A stretch of 64,000 bases of DNA, taken from Oreocharis arfaki (Eukaryota; Chordata; Aves; Passeriformes; Paramythiidae). The notes beneath the pieces are model-generated. The model ran no database searches. It was not told where the DNA came from and saw nothing but the letters and a program-made list of their open reading frames with translations. Both the position numbers and the translations under genes were made by a program. Of the stretch, positions 1 to 14,111 are shown one piece after another (positions within the stretch are counted from its first letter, which is position 1; every line of letters begins with the position of its first letter). Location of the stretch: the NCBI GenBank assembly GCA_013398015.1, contig VZRR01010431.1, positions 186,001 through 250,000 of the forward strand. The letters run 5' to 3'.

Positions 1-3000
1 CACCCATGGATAGCAGGGCAGTGCTGGACTGTAAATCTCCAGGTACTGCTAAGAAACTTCCTTGGCAGTGAAGGATTGCTGTCCAAAAATCTTAATTGCT
101 CCCTCTGCTTCCTACCCTCCCAGCAGACCGCTGCTGATTGATAGCTTAAGCTCCCTTTGTTTCTAACTTATTTTTTATATCAAATACAACAGAACTTCAG
201 AGGATGGCTCCAAATTCATTACAGTGTTCTTAAATTTTCTCTGAGTTCTTAAAGCACTCTACCAAGACCTTGATGTAACATCATTACTAATGAAATTCAG
301 TATCACTTTCAGCAAATAACTATTTAAATGCAAGTTTTTCAGTCCTAATTCTGTTGTATGCCCAATGGCCTGATACAGCACAACTGAACTCAGTTATACA
401 CTGCAAAAAGGTGCAGCAGAATAATCAATCTAATAAAGTGACAGCCAACCTCAGGGAGAAAAAACAACATCACACTTGAAGTAAGTCAGAATTCAGACAA
501 GCAACAGGAATAAGATGAAATTTGTGAACTCCGCTTCGTTAACTGATCAATATCTTCTATGTCATATCTACACAGCTGTGGACTACTGTCAGGTTTTTCA
601 TCACTGAAATACTGCTACCAGTGTCTAGAGGGAAAACAATCCAGGCTGCAACAATTCTGTGGGCCCTCAATTATTATACTGAGGGTGAGTTTACCCAGCA
701 TATCAAACAGAGAATCAGCTTGGCATTTTCCTGATCCTGAGTGCCTCCCTACAAATATATATATGGGTCACACAGCACACCTACACCACGCTCTCTGCAC
801 AGGGTAATGTAGGACATTGCCAAATACAAGGGCAGAATGAGAAAAATCCCCCAAAGACAACTTCTAGTGTAATCACAACTTTTGGCAGTGCATTGCCCCT
901 TTTTTAATAGTCTCTGCCTTTGATCACATGGAAACTTCCATAGCATAGGTAATTCTTCTTCAGCCTGTACAGTACATCTTGTGAAAGACAGAAACAAGGA
1001 GAAAAAATTAACCCTGCAGCCACAGTTCTGTTCTTTGCCCTCATCCTCCCTCAGTTAATGGAGACTCCTTAAGATCAAGTGGCCAAACTGCCCCAGTATT
1101 TGAAATAAAAGTGCTACCCATTTTAATGTTCCAGAGTAGGGCAGCCATTGCTTTGCAGCAGTTTGGTGTCTGCTGCAGCAGTGCTGTAGCTGCAGCAAGC
1201 ACAGACCTGAGCTGTTTTAGGAAAAGAAAATACCCACTACAAATCACAGACGTTGATTGTGCACCTTGAGAGGTGCCATGCCAAAATCCCTGGGTTTCCG
1301 TAAAGTATGGAATTCTTTCTATGTGCAGTTCAAAGCTTCAGGTTTAAGCTAAAAATCCCTTTCTGGCCTTGGTCCTCAGAAAGTAGGAACCATCACTTTC
1401 CCTGTGGACCTTTCAAACTATCATCACTAAATGGGAAGCTTTTGAAGACAGCTCTCACACGGCAACAAAAGGACAAGACGTGAGCCTTTGAATCCTAAAT
1501 GGTTTCCCCCCACACTCTCGAGTCCCTCAGAGATGATGTTAGCTGCATTTCAGGAGCATCCAGACAGAACGCAGACGTGCCCTTGGTTATTAGCCCAGCA
1601 CACTATGGTATCACAACCCCTTCTACCAGGACCCTTTTTCTGGTAAATAAATGCAGCATAAAGCTAAACATTTTCCTCAGTCCCCCAAATAAGGGGACTG
1701 GAGCTGCTATAGCACCATTCTGACAGGCTCCTGTTCGACCCTAACCAATCTGCTGTTTTATTTAGAAACTGCTTTTACTCAGTAAGCTACATATTTCAGA
1801 GTAGGCCTGCTAGTTTCCTAACAGAGAAGGCAGATTTCAAGCAAAACTAAACATCCCCATTCCAAACAGACTTTCATTTTCTTTTTTCCTCATTCTCTCG
1901 GGGAAGCGTTTGGGTGACTCGGAGAAATCCAGTAAATCTTTTCTTAAATCTAAATATTGTACTGAGAGCTTTTCCTGCTCTGATTTGTTCTAAGCTCAGC
2001 AATAAAAACATCCCATCCTGCCTAACATCACTACCAATTTAATTTTTGCTCTCTCTACCATTTCTTGTCCTTTTTCTTCCCACTAAAGACTGTAGGGATG
2101 TTTTGTTCTTTTGCTTCTCCAACATTTACTACCTATTCACCATTTTTTCAACAGAGGCATCAGTGCTGAACTTGCATCAAATACTAATTTCTCCCCAATA
2201 TCTGCCATCTGGGTTAAACAGGGGTTAATGAGAAATGTACAAATAACATTTAATAGCTAAATTCAAAGTTGCAAGAAAATAGAAGAGATTGCTAATCTTG
2301 CAGGCTGATCCTTTGCCAAACCTGATCAGTAAAATGCATTCATATCTCAATCCTGACAAATGTTTTAAGCTATTTACTTGCTAAAAAGGAAGAAAATATT
2401 ACACCCCAATAACAAAAATCATAAACAGACCACACAGTTTCTGTCACTGTGTTGTCTGTCTTGTGGATAGAGACAAACCAGTCTCTAATAATCTTAGTGA
2501 GCCTCAGGATATGCTGTGGCAATCAAATTATTATTTTTCTTAAACTAAATTTTTCTCCCAAGTTCTCCCTTCAAGATCATAGGTGAGAATGCATATTTTA
2601 ACATATACATTATGTTGTATAACCACATAATATGTGTGTTAATCAACCCACATTAAAAGCATACAGTGGAAACAGTCAATCATAGTATCATATATATGAC
2701 ATATGATAGATATCTTATCATAGATATTATAACAGGTCTTTTCTTTCCTGTTGACAAGGCCTTGAATGTTTGCTTGAGATGAAGGGTAAGAAACCAAAAC
2801 CAGTCAGAACCTGACTAATCACAAACAAATCTTATTTTCCCCTGCTACAGAACTCCCTTCACACATTTCACTTAGGTGTAACAGACTGTGGTAAGAGATC
2901 CCCTGTGCCATTATCCCCTTTCTTGTACACAGAAATCCTAAGCCTGACCCAAATCCAGGACAACCAGGGGAAGAATTCAGACAGGAAACTTTCACACACT

Positions 3001-5282
3001 GTCAGTCAGGTGAGCTGTGAACAGGACCCCGTGTCTCTGCTAAGTGCAAGACTGGAAGGGATGGGTCAGAGGGCAGCAGGTCCCACAGCCTACACCAGCC
3101 TGGGGCACAGCTCTTTGCTTGCACTGGCCCTGAGGTCAGGAACCAACTCTCTGCCAGGCTCAGCACAAAGCCCGAGGGCTCCCCTTCTCCCAGCCCGGGA
3201 CATGGCTCAGAGACAGCCCCACGTGTGCCAGTACCATGTATTTCATCACCCCAACACCAGTGCTGAGGGCGAGCTGTGCTGATAAGGACAGTCAAGGCTC
3301 CGGACAACACTCAGCACAGCTCTTTGAAAACACTGAAATGCCACAGTACTTGTTTCAGACAGGAACTCTTCTTCGTTTTCCAAGGTGAAAGGGGGCTGTT
3401 TTATACAAGGCAGTTTCCATTAGCATGGGCTTTCACAGGAGAACAAAAGCAAACGATGCAATTTTTCCTGCCTAGAATCTCAATTAGAAACTTAGATTTA
3501 GCATTGGTAAACAGCTTTGGAATTAAATGGGAAATTGAACAGAAGAGTTTATGTAGAAGGGATTTCTTAAAGTGAAAAAACCTTTCTTTACAGAGAAAGA
3601 CAGTTGTAATACCCTGTAACTGAATAATAAACCAAAAATGATGGGAGGTTCTTTCAATACTCCATCAGGGAAACTGCTGAGTGTTGCTAAAGATTTCCAT
3701 GTTTAAGCACACAAAATACAGGTGAAAGAGAGTTGCTTCATAAGAGAGTCTGGGTTTTCTCTTGCCATATATAAAGAAGAATCAAACAGATTCATATTAG
3801 CTCTGTCAAAAGCTCTTCAATACCAGGAGCACTGGAAAAAAGATTACAATTTTTGAACTTTGGGTAGGGAAAGCAATACACTTCAGTTAGTGTTAGGGGT
3901 ACAAGAATCCCAGGAATTTCTGAGCTTTAGGATGCAACATAAACTTCCTCCATCAGCTCACACAGACCACCAAGTGTCAAAGAAACCAAAAAAATGCAAG
4001 AGGGCAGCCAATTACTAAAAATGGGGATCTGAGCCTCAGTGCCTCAACATCCCATTGAGGGAAAAAAACCATCTCATGGTAACAAAACTGTACAAATTTT
4101 ACACCTTAAATTAGAGCACATTTAAAACAGTGCAGCTTTTCTATTAGCAATCAAAACAATGCATGCATTTATATAGGGAGGTAGGAAACTGACAAAACAT
4201 GTCTTGGTTAAAAAAAAAAAGAGTGTTACTGCAAGCAGAATTTACTTCCACAGTATTTTATTCCTCAGACGAATAAGATAAATGTGTGCTATAGGAACAG
4301 ACTGGTTAAATTACCTCACCAAGTAGGCAGGGAGCTGAACAGATGGCAGCACCAGGCACCACTAGTCCTCGCTTATCGAGATGATCTTTATCATTTCCGT
4401 AAGATTAGAAAATTACTCGCCTATGAAAGGCAACTTTCTGAGGATGAGGCAGAAAGGCTTTTTTTTTGTTTCCCATGGAATCAAAGATTATGGGCTGTCC
4501 ACCATGAAAATGTTAGTGGTTCTAAAAGGAAATCCCGTACAGAGATAGCTCATTTCTGCTAATTTGTGGGCTTTCTTTTTGGAAAGAGCACTACTCAGAA
4601 TGAATGTGAACTACATGCAGTCTGCTGTAGATACCTCAGGTTTGGTTTCTTTGTAGGCAGGGTTTTCTTTTGGAGAAGATTATCTTGAACTGCACATACA
4701 CCTTCATCTCACCCATAAAAAAGACATTTAAAGCACACTTAGTGTGCCCAACCAAAATATTTGTGACATTTATAGGGAGCCAGTGTCTTAGCCACAGAAG
4801 GCAAACCATGGCTGGATTTGCGAACTTTTTGAATTTATAAAATTGTTTCTCTTTCCAACCAAAGCACTTTTTCCCACTCTGTGTTTCATACAAAGCTTTC
4901 TTCTTCCTGCCTGTTTATCCTGTCCTGCAGTATGTTCCAAAGGAGAAAGGTTTTAATTGCAGCAGTTACTGAAGCACTTCCCTGCCTACCGAGCACAGCA
5001 GAGCCTCTTCAGAAAAAAAGAATTGGTTTTATCACTATTATCATTAACAGTTAAAAACTCCATTTGTGAGCTCCAAGTGCAGTGTTGCCCACAGAAGACA
5101 AGAAAATTCATTCAGTTCTACTGAATGGAAAAGAAGCACTGAGGATTTGTGTGGTTGGGTTTTTTTCCAGTGACTTAGCATGCCAGCATGCAAATGGTTA
5201 AACAGCAACATGTAGCAATTTTTAGTAGCAATTTTCAAACAATGAGGAAAATATATGCTATAGTTCAGGTGATGTCAAAGGT
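1..5282. other. Intronic stretch without recognised genes
   Basis: AT-rich unique DNA. A GC-richer patch lies at about 3000-3280, where open frames of 125 (plus) and 102 (minus) codons overlap. Neither has a recognisable domain, and two long frames in antisense usually reflect composition. A cluster of CTGCAG-type words lies near 1170-1203. I see no transposon in this stretch. Confidence 0.7.
2702..2722 (+). repeat. AT-rich near-palindrome
   Basis: TATGATA ... TATCATA flank gatatct, giving a 21-bp near-perfect palindrome inside a longer ata/tat-rich stretch (about 2665-2735). It looks like low-complexity DNA. Confidence 0.8.
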
Positions 5283-5321
5283 GGGGGGGGGGGGGGNAAG
5301 AAGAAGGGGGGGGGGGGGGGG
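5283..5321 (+). repeat. Twin G-homopolymer with one unresolved base
   Basis: A run of 14 G (5283-5296), one N at 5297, a short aagaagaa spacer, then a run of 16 G (5306-5321). This is the only ambiguous base in the window. Such tracts can form G-quadruplexes on this strand and are hard to sequence, so both run lengths should be treated as uncertain. Confidence 0.95.
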
Positions 5322-8300
5322 AAGCACAAGCACCTAAGGTCTCAAAAACTTATCCCTCACATAAATATTAGAAAAGAAGTCCAACAAAGACCACAGACTG
5401 GAGCAGAGCTTCTCAAGTCTGGTCTGGCACCAAGTAAGATGCTTCTTGTAGCTAGCTGGCCGTACCCTGTAGGAAAGAAAAAAGCCTTCTGGGGTAACTC
5501 TTGCAATGTGAAAAAGTTGGAAATGTTTTCTGTGCTGCAGAACTTCAGTCCAATGCAAACCTTGCATTCAATTTTTGACAATAGCTGTGAGGTTTAAGGT
5601 CTTTGAATCAGGAGAAGTGCACAGATCTGAGAGATGATGATTTTTCTATAATGGCACAGTGCTGGAGGGCATAACCACTGCATTCCCTGAATAAAGAGTT
5701 TCTTAACTAAGTTGAAGATGCAGTACATGCCAGAGTTTGCCTTCAGGCTATTTTCACACTGAAAACAGCTGAAATGCACATATCTGGCCTGAGTAAGACA
5801 CAAAATTTTTAAAAGTGTAAGGCTGTAAAATACACTGAAAGTCAATAATGCACAGGTAAGGAAAGCAAGACAGTCCTCCTGGGAGGGGGTGCACAGCAAA
5901 GATGTTTGAGTCCACAAGAGAAGACATACCTATAGTTCTCTTTACTCAGAAAGAACAGCAAGTGACATCTGCAAAAGCCATTTCCTGGCTGAAAAAAAGA
6001 CCTGGAATCAGCTTTGAGGGGGTTTTTTTGCATTAGCTCCTCTTAAAACACGAACTCCAATCCTACTTACCTTACACAGAAGCAATCTTGACAAACAAAC
6101 AAAAGCCTAGCAGCCCATCAATCCAGAGACAGGGCCCAGATACAACCTCTTAATGTTTATTATCTTAATCAGTAAAGATGCTCTATTAGTGCTTTTGGCT
6201 TTCTTTCATATCCATGTCCCCTCATAACTTGACTGCCGTTCTGCTTATCCACTCCCAGAAAAGCCACACTGGAGCCACAGGAAATTCATCTGTCTCCTCT
6301 GGCAGAAAAATACTCTTTGAATAAGCCCCAAGTGCTGCCAGCCAGTGACTCAACACTCAACCTTTGCTAGGAACACATTTCTTGCAGTCAGTGCCCTCTG
6401 AAAGCCCAGCCATGCACAAGTCAGCTCAGCACACCCAGACACATCTCCATCACCACAGGTAAACCTCCCAGGACAACTACATCTTAAATCTGGCTGGCTT
6501 TAAGAGAAGGGGTGGGACACAACTTGGACTGTGTGACAGTGATATGCGATGAATAATTTGCTTTAAAGGACGTTTTAGGCCTCTTTTGAGAAAAAAAATG
6601 AAGTAGGTAAGTAGAGAAAAATGTTCACCTTGGGAAAACTATCTCTGCTATTAAAAGAATTTGCTTATTCTTTATCTAGCTGCAGAAGTTCTTTAAATAA
6701 ATGACATTTTTATCTTTCAGCAAAGCTTCTCACTCCAAAGTATGTGAAAAGTCTGGATACCGGTATGGCAATGGACTTGCTGTTCAGCTGGCCAGCTGCA
6801 TGAACACCACACACATCAGCAGGAGCTGCAGCACGGGAGGAAAGGTGAGGGTGAGAGACATTTCATATTACAGGTGCACTTTGCTGAAGGGTCAAATTAC
6901 TGCTTCAGTGCTTATTGGTATTTTCTAAATGAAAAGTAGTGAAGACTCTATGAAAATGCTAAATAATTTTTTTCTAAAAAATCTATCTTCTGGAGAACAA
7001 GAAAGTGCTTCCGAAAATCAAAATGTCTATTTCATATACAATCTATCTCAGACCAAACCAATTTTCCCCGCCCTCGGTTGAACAATAATAGGCTATCAAG
7101 GCTGTGCAATAAAATCCCACACTATAAATTGAAAATTACAGCAAGAAAAAAGAATCTCAATCTAGCTGGAGAATATCCTAGCTGAAAACACAAGTTCCAT
7201 CTCTGTATTCATGAGAGAAAGCAGCAATAAATCACGTTTAGAAGTTAACCCCAATCATGCTGAAATAATGGAAGTCTCTAATGGATTACAGACAGGACAT
7301 GGAAAGAGAAAGCCAGAAGAGAAGGCACATGGCTCCTCACCCCAACAGACCCTGAATTATGTGCTTCAGTGGAGGAAGTGAAACGTGTGTATTTTACTTT
7401 ACTGTTGTTTTCACAACCCATTTTACCATCCCATTGAATGACACCTTCATAGGCCCTGAACTGTTTTTCAGCTCAGCACTAGGTTTAAAAATAACTTGAC
7501 CTTCCAGACCTTGGATGGGAATAATGCTTAGAGCTGCCTCCACTATTACAAGGCACAACTAAAAGAAGTCATTTCCTTATAAAACTCAGCATTAAAAAAA
7601 ACCTGTTAAAGAAAAATGCTTGACCACATGTAACAAAAACTGACTGTGGTTTTAGGTTTCAGTAATAAGGCAAGTATTGCAAGAGGGTGTAGCTTATAAC
7701 ACATGTAGTTTATATATTTTGCTGCAGTGTTGGACAGAACAGAAATAGTCATGGCTAAATTTCCTTAAGCAGGGGCATGTAATAAAGAAGAAACCAGCCT
7801 ATTTTGGTTTTAATGTCCTGGATTTGCTTACAACCCCTGAGGAAGCGGTCAGAGCAATATGTTATGAAAAACAAAATGATAACCCAGCCTTTGCATTTGC
7901 TTCTTGGTGGAAAGAGAGAATATCTCTCCAGTTCACTCTGAGTTATGGCCAGAATTTTTAATGAAATTACAACAGGGATGAAAATAATCTCCAATATATT
8001 TGCAACCTTGCAGCTGGAAAGCAAGGAGTTTTCCAATTGCAGTCAAAACCCAACATTTTTTCTCACTATCCTGCCTTTAAATAGATGATCATGGCACTTT
8101 CTGCCTCGAGGCACAGTTACAGAGGCTGTAGCAGTGGTTATTCTGACTGTGCAGAGAATCAGTATCTTTGATAGTTCTGAATGCAGCTAAGAACAAAAAT
8201 ATAGACTGTGGTAGGGGAACTTCAGCATTTCATTTTGTAACATGCATTTAGTGAGTATGAAAAGGAAATATGATTCCCTAAAGCATACGGCAAAAGAATG

Positions 8301-11300
8301 AATTATTTACATAAATGTTGCTGAAGCTGAGCTGGTAGTTAATCTTCCTTGCCTTTCTGAGAAGCTGGATAATAGTATGCACTGAACTCCTGAAAATTGG
8401 TCCTTGGCTCACCCAGGCAATCCACAGCCTGAACTCAGCACAAGGCTGGTGGTGCAGCTGCCCTGGGTTAGAGCTGACCACAAAACAAGAGTTCATTAGT
8501 CTTGATAAGATGCTAAAAGGTGGAGGTTTTCTTAAACAGAAACACTACCAAGGTTGTGCATTTCTCAATTTGAAGACTCACCTAGTTTTATGTTTCCTTC
8601 CTAATACTCCAAAATTTTTCACTTTTTAAACTTCAAAACACGCACTGTCATTACTTTTTTCCCTTGAAGGTGTTAATATAATTTCAAGTGGACTAATAAC
8701 ACAGAAGTGTTTTTAAACTCTATTAGCAATTTAAGGTTCAATTTCACTTACAGCCTGTAAAGCGATTTATTTTAAAACAGAGTCATGGCACTTATTGCTC
8801 TGGCATAGTGCTCCATCTCACAACAAATTTGGTGGGAAGAAATTAGGTAGCCAGGTTAAGAGGAAAAAAGAGTAAATTATAACTTGTAGAGGGCAAGAAA
8901 AGTGGTAATGGAAAACTCATAAGCAGCTTTTTAAAAGTATTTACAATGGCTAAAAACGTAAAACAATGCAAAAAGAATACACAAAACTGTCAAGGGGCTG
9001 ACTTCAAATCGCCACTGACATTTATAGAGCACTGGCAAACCAAGTTGCATGAAAAACAACTGTACATCCTAGCCTCCAAAACTGAAATATTCTGATAATG
9101 ACTTCAAAGATCTTCAATAAAATTAATATCAAAAACACACCAATCACATAAATCTACATCTATAGCTATGTCTTATCTGCTTAACAACTTACTGCGCAGT
9201 AAAATGGCAGTGGGAATTGCTGCCAAAATAAGGGGAGCTCCAGCTCTACAAAGTGCCTAGGTACATCTTGCAAAGGGGTCTGCAGATTCAGTCCTTCTTC
9301 CTCATTGTATTTATGTCTTGGACAGCAAGCCAAGAACATCCTTTTCCTCTCAGACGTCTGGAGCAAACCAAGGCAGAGTGGTTTAGGAAACCTTGTTGCT
9401 GACTTGATATAGACCAAAATATTGAGTTTTTCCCTTTAATATATTCCCATTTATTTGGCAATCAACCCCTGTCCGTACCTCTTTTTTTTGATTTTTAACT
9501 TTTTCCTCCCTGCTTTCCTTATGCGTCTCTCTGCGTGCCTCATTGTGAGAGCAGATAGTCACAGCACATGAGAGAAGCTGTTTGTGAAAGAAACACTTTG
9601 CTTCCTCCACACCGACCAGAGTTTTGCCCTTGCCACTTTAATCACATCCAGCTACTAAGCAGAGAACCAGAATCCTGTATCTGCTCACTGCTGTTGTGTT
9701 GCCACTTCCCCTGGGAAAACAAGACACAAGGGAACCCAAGAAACAAACGCAAAAAACCCTGTATCAAACCTCTCAGTGTTGCATTTGTGAAGAGCATTGC
9801 CTCTGGACCCCCTTTTCGTGACTAGGTGTGCAGGAGTGGTGGGAAATGACCCATTTTTAACCCCCCTCAGTCTAAGCTGACACTGTAATGCCACAGCCAC
9901 TCTTCACGTAGAGTTCACAGTGAGTATCAGAGCAGACAGCCCAACCATGCCCCTGAAGTGAAAAATCACAGCTCTACAATGATGCCTTCGAGGCACATTT
10001 AGCTGAAAGAGCCAACACACTGTGCTTCAGGAGGAGAGGAAAAGCTACATAGGCAGAATGAATGAGCAGTGAAGGCAAAAATTGCATTCATATCTAGTCC
10101 TACCTATCTGGTGGGGTTTTTTTTAACAATAACATCATAGAAGCGGACAAGCTCCGATTATGTATGAGCATCTGCACGTACACATCTAAAACATTTGCCA
10201 GCAACAGTGCATTTCTCTCAATCCTGAAGCTTAAGAGTGGATTTGACCATCACAATGAAAGGGTGATAACACTGTCTGACCTCTGCCTGACTTGCTGCCC
10301 ACCTCCTGGATGCTGACTGGCATTGACTGTTGAGAATAACTAAAAATAACCAGCTTGTCTCATATATTATAATAAGGGCAAAGGGAGAAAAAGAGGTGGC
10401 ATATTTGAGGCTCTTGCTGCTCACCCTTCTGTCACCTTCCTCTTATAAATTTTCCCCTTGAGGACAGAGTTTGTTATAGAAAGCACAATTAGTACAGATG
10501 ATGGGAGCCAAGAACTTATTAATGATTTCATACCAATGACAAACTGGTAATGAGTTTGAGGTTTTGAGGCAGAAGGCGGGAACTGAAGAGAAGAATCTGC
10601 TCCACAGAGGGCCATGTTTAAGGATGGCATCATGTTGCCACACAGAACAGACTTCAGTTTTGTAAGGCATAGTCTGCATGAAGCCAAATGAGACAAAAGA
10701 GCACAAAAATAAAAACCCTAAAGATGCTGACTCTTCTCATATTTTTTGGGGTTTAGGATGTTTTGCTTCTACAAGGTTTCTTTCTTTTTATTTGTTTGGT
10801 GAGGGATTTTTGCCACAAATCTCTTTAGTAGTTGCTTACAATACAAAGGCATAATTTAGATGTGTTTTGATCCATCTCGCTCTGATTACACCTCGCAAAT
10901 CACGCACTTCTAGGGTCAGGTCACAGGCCATGCTCCATGTCCCAGCAGCCAAGACACATCCCCAGGAAAAGGCAAATCCCATTTCCCAAAATTACCCAGT
11001 AAATCCCAGGAGAAACCCTTACAAATAAATCAGTATTGATCAAAAGACAAGAAAAAAAAATAGACTGAAAATAAATGTGGGTTTTGGACAAATAAGAGCA
11101 GATGTTGAAGCTCAAGCACCTTGGCTGTTAATTATTGTCCACATGTGATTAGTACCCAAGAGTTTCCCTCAAGGTCCAAGTACTAATCACAGCTCCAGTA
11201 GAGATCATTAGGTTTTTCAGTTTTGGTGGGTCTCATCTCTGAACCAATGACCAGTCAGCGCCATCCATTCTGTACTGCTTAAGAAAGAGCAAAAAAGTTT

Positions 11301-12184
11301 AGGAGGAAGGAAAACAGGCAGTGATGCATCCATATGCAGGGAACAGGAGAAAGTCAACAACAGAGGGTACAATCAGGCAGGCCCACAGTGCATGTGTGGA
11401 TTCCCAGGAGAAGAGAAATGTGACCACACCACTTGTGCACTGATGGCTGGGAATACATCCAGATTCCTGTTCTGTAATCTCAATGAGATCCAAATGAGTA
11501 CTGAAGGCATAAAAAACATTCAACAGCTGCTACACACGTTCTAACACTGAGTGACTGGGAAGAACATTAGTCTCTCAGGGAAGCTTTAATCATCTTCTTT
11601 TTTTTTTTTTAACTGAAAACTGCTCAGGATACTTTAAAAAAAAATCAAATGAAATTAATTGGAACGGGGCAACAAATCTACCTTCATTCATTGTTTTATA
11701 TTCATTATCAGTGACACATGTCACCACAATTTATGCTCTATTTGCTTATGCACTCAGGCAGTGAGGACTTTCAGCAAAAATTTCTCCTTCTCCTTCAACC
11801 TTTACTTTATCTGGAAGGCTGCTGAAGCTTTTGGACCCAAGCTTCAGAAAGTCTGGCACCCAGGGTATTCTTCCTTTCCCACTTAATCCCAGGCAAATGA
11901 ATGAAGTCACAAGGTACAAGTCAACACAGTTCCTGGGTTCTTGCTCCTGAGAGTCCAGATCACATTGCAAGGATTCTGTAACAACTGGCAACACAGCTAA
12001 TCCCAGCACTGCCAAAAACCATTTTATTCCACACTACTTGAATAGACAAAAGCCCAAGTTATTTTTAACCAGCAAATTAATACCGAAAAGAATGAGTCAG
12101 CACAAGCAGTTCTTAAGAGGGCTTCCTCATCTAGAAACAAAAGCAAGGCAGAAAAGTTATGCATTTTAAAAACATACAGGCCAC

Positions 12185-12201
12185 AAAAAAAAAAAAAAAA
12201 A
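12185..12201 (+). repeat. Poly(A) run, 17 bases
   Basis: Uninterrupted A17 followed by ccacaaac. On the minus strand it is a T run. No associated retroelement was recognised. Confidence 0.9.
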
Positions 12202-12650
12202 CCACAAACACATTTTGACAAGTTCAGAGAGCTGCTAGGCCAATATCCAAGCAGCCACTGGCATGTGGTACCTGAGAAACCGGGATGTTATATGATGATG
12301 CCTTCCCTGGCATCCCCTACCAGCCCTGGGCACTGGGACTGGATCTTCAGGTATCAGCAGCACTGACAGCCCAATACTCCACAAAACTTGTCTCGCTCTT
12401 CTTTAAACCCAGGTAATACCTCTGGCTTCCAGAGCTGTCCTCTCAGCACGGGCTCACTCAATACCCTGCACATGGGGGGACTTGGCACCACCTCGGCACA
12501 AATAAGGGGTCATTCTTTCAAAGAGCTTATGTAAGAACCAGCACTGCCAGATCCGATTTGATTAATTACTGCCCAAAGATTACCCAGGGCAGCTGAAAGT
12601 GCACCCTCTTCCATTTTCTATTTGAGGCCCCTTTTCTGAAAGAAGGAGCT

Positions 12651-12692
12651 GGGAATTTGGGTATTCTTAATGGGAATTTGAGTATTTTTAAT
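12651..12692 (+). repeat. Tandem duplication, 21 bp x 2
   Basis: The unit gggaatttgggtattcttaa plus t (12651-12671) is followed at once by a copy with two changes (12672-12692). It is a simple local duplication with no recognised function. Confidence 0.9.
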
Positions 12693-14111
12693 AAGGCACT
12701 CTATTTATGCAACAGTCCCTTGCTTATGCTCCATTATCCTGCTTGGCCTTTTTTTGACCCCCCTAGCGTCCATTGTTTGACTCTGCTATTCCCAGCAGAG
12801 CTAAATGCCTGAACCTTGCCAAAGAAAACAGTGTCATGAACGTGTCAAATCCCAAATTTGTATCCAAAATCATTGTTTGCACTCATTAACAGGAAACACA
12901 ACCACTCAAAGATGCTTTTGGTGGCTTGTAAGTATATTTGAGGGTAAGAACAGCAGAACAACGAGGTGCTTACCCTGAGAAAACAGTGCCACAACAAAAT
13001 GTATTTATCCTGAACTCTTGACCTTCCTATTCTATTACAGCTGGGGCTTATGAGGAGTATGAACTTGGAAACACAACCATCTTATGGGTGATTATAGCAA
13101 TTTAGGATTATAAACCACATTTCAGGAAACAGAAAGGTGAATCTTACCACAGCCACCTTTGGTTTCACATGAGTGGTTTGTTGGCCAAATTGTGAAGCAA
13201 GAACCTAAAGAAAGTGTTTGGTGGTAACTAAGTAGGAAGATGGAGTTGAATGGCAGATTTCTAATTAAATCTTTGCCTGATAATAAGGACACTCAGAAAC
13301 AGTCAACAGTGCTCTTTCTGCCTATACTCAAAGCTCTTTCTCTGACAGAGACAGCATCAGTCTACTAGTATACCCATTAATTTCACAGCCTGAAGAGAGA
13401 TTTGATAGGCTTACAAGTCACAGCTTGCTGTATGTTTCTGTCTCCAAGACAAAGAAAATAATTTTGTTTCTTTTCAGAAGTTCTGTGAACAGGGAAAGTA
13501 CATGTACAGAGAAGAGGAAACCACTTCACAACCACTGTTTCAGATTAAGCTCATAGAAACGTTTACTGAAAGCAGGAGGAAATTGTATTTCTAGCAAATT
13601 TTGCAGCCTCTTAAGGCAAAAACATCACCCATTAACACTATCAGCTAAGGAGGGAAAAACATTTATGAGGGTGGCCTAGCAGAATCTCCCCATGGTGGGC
13701 TTTTCTAAATACAAGAGAGAAAATAAAAACACCTCTCACTGGGCAAAGAAACACATTTATATTATAAGCCTAATTTAGAGCTGGTTCTACCCAGTTGACA
13801 GTAATTTCCAAAACAAAGGAACGTAAACACTGTCAACTCCACTGACTGTGCTAATAATGCCCTCAATTGAGATGTGAGCACTCTCTTGACAAGAGGAACA
13901 GTTCTGCCATGTCTCTATCACACCCAACTCCACATTATTTCTCAGACACCTCTGACACCCACAATCATGTCCACTGGCTGCTCTAGCATCTCACTCCTAC
14001 AGCTTCTTTTCAAAAAGCAGTGCTTGCATTAAGGTACATTAAGATCAAAACACCACTAACAACGGACATGTCGAATACTTCAGCATATTTTCTTAATTAT
14101 TCTCCCTCTAA

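Larger units (their letters stand above)
5322..14111. other. Intronic stretch without recognised genes
   Basis: Mostly unique AT-rich sequence. It includes an exon-like segment on the plus strand at 6721-6844 (see findings), a poly(A) run and a 21-bp tandem duplication. Open frames stay near or below 107 codons and match nothing known to me. Confidence 0.7.

Noticed and set aside
1171..1203. CTGCAG-rich stretch as a trinucleotide repeat or structured RNA
   Set aside because: The CAG/CTG words are few and irregular, and no extended stem or repeat array is present.
2905..3310. Overlapping frames of 125 and 102 codons on opposite strands
   Set aside because: Antisense open frames of similar length in a GC-rich patch reflect low stop-codon density. 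Neither product resembles a known family.
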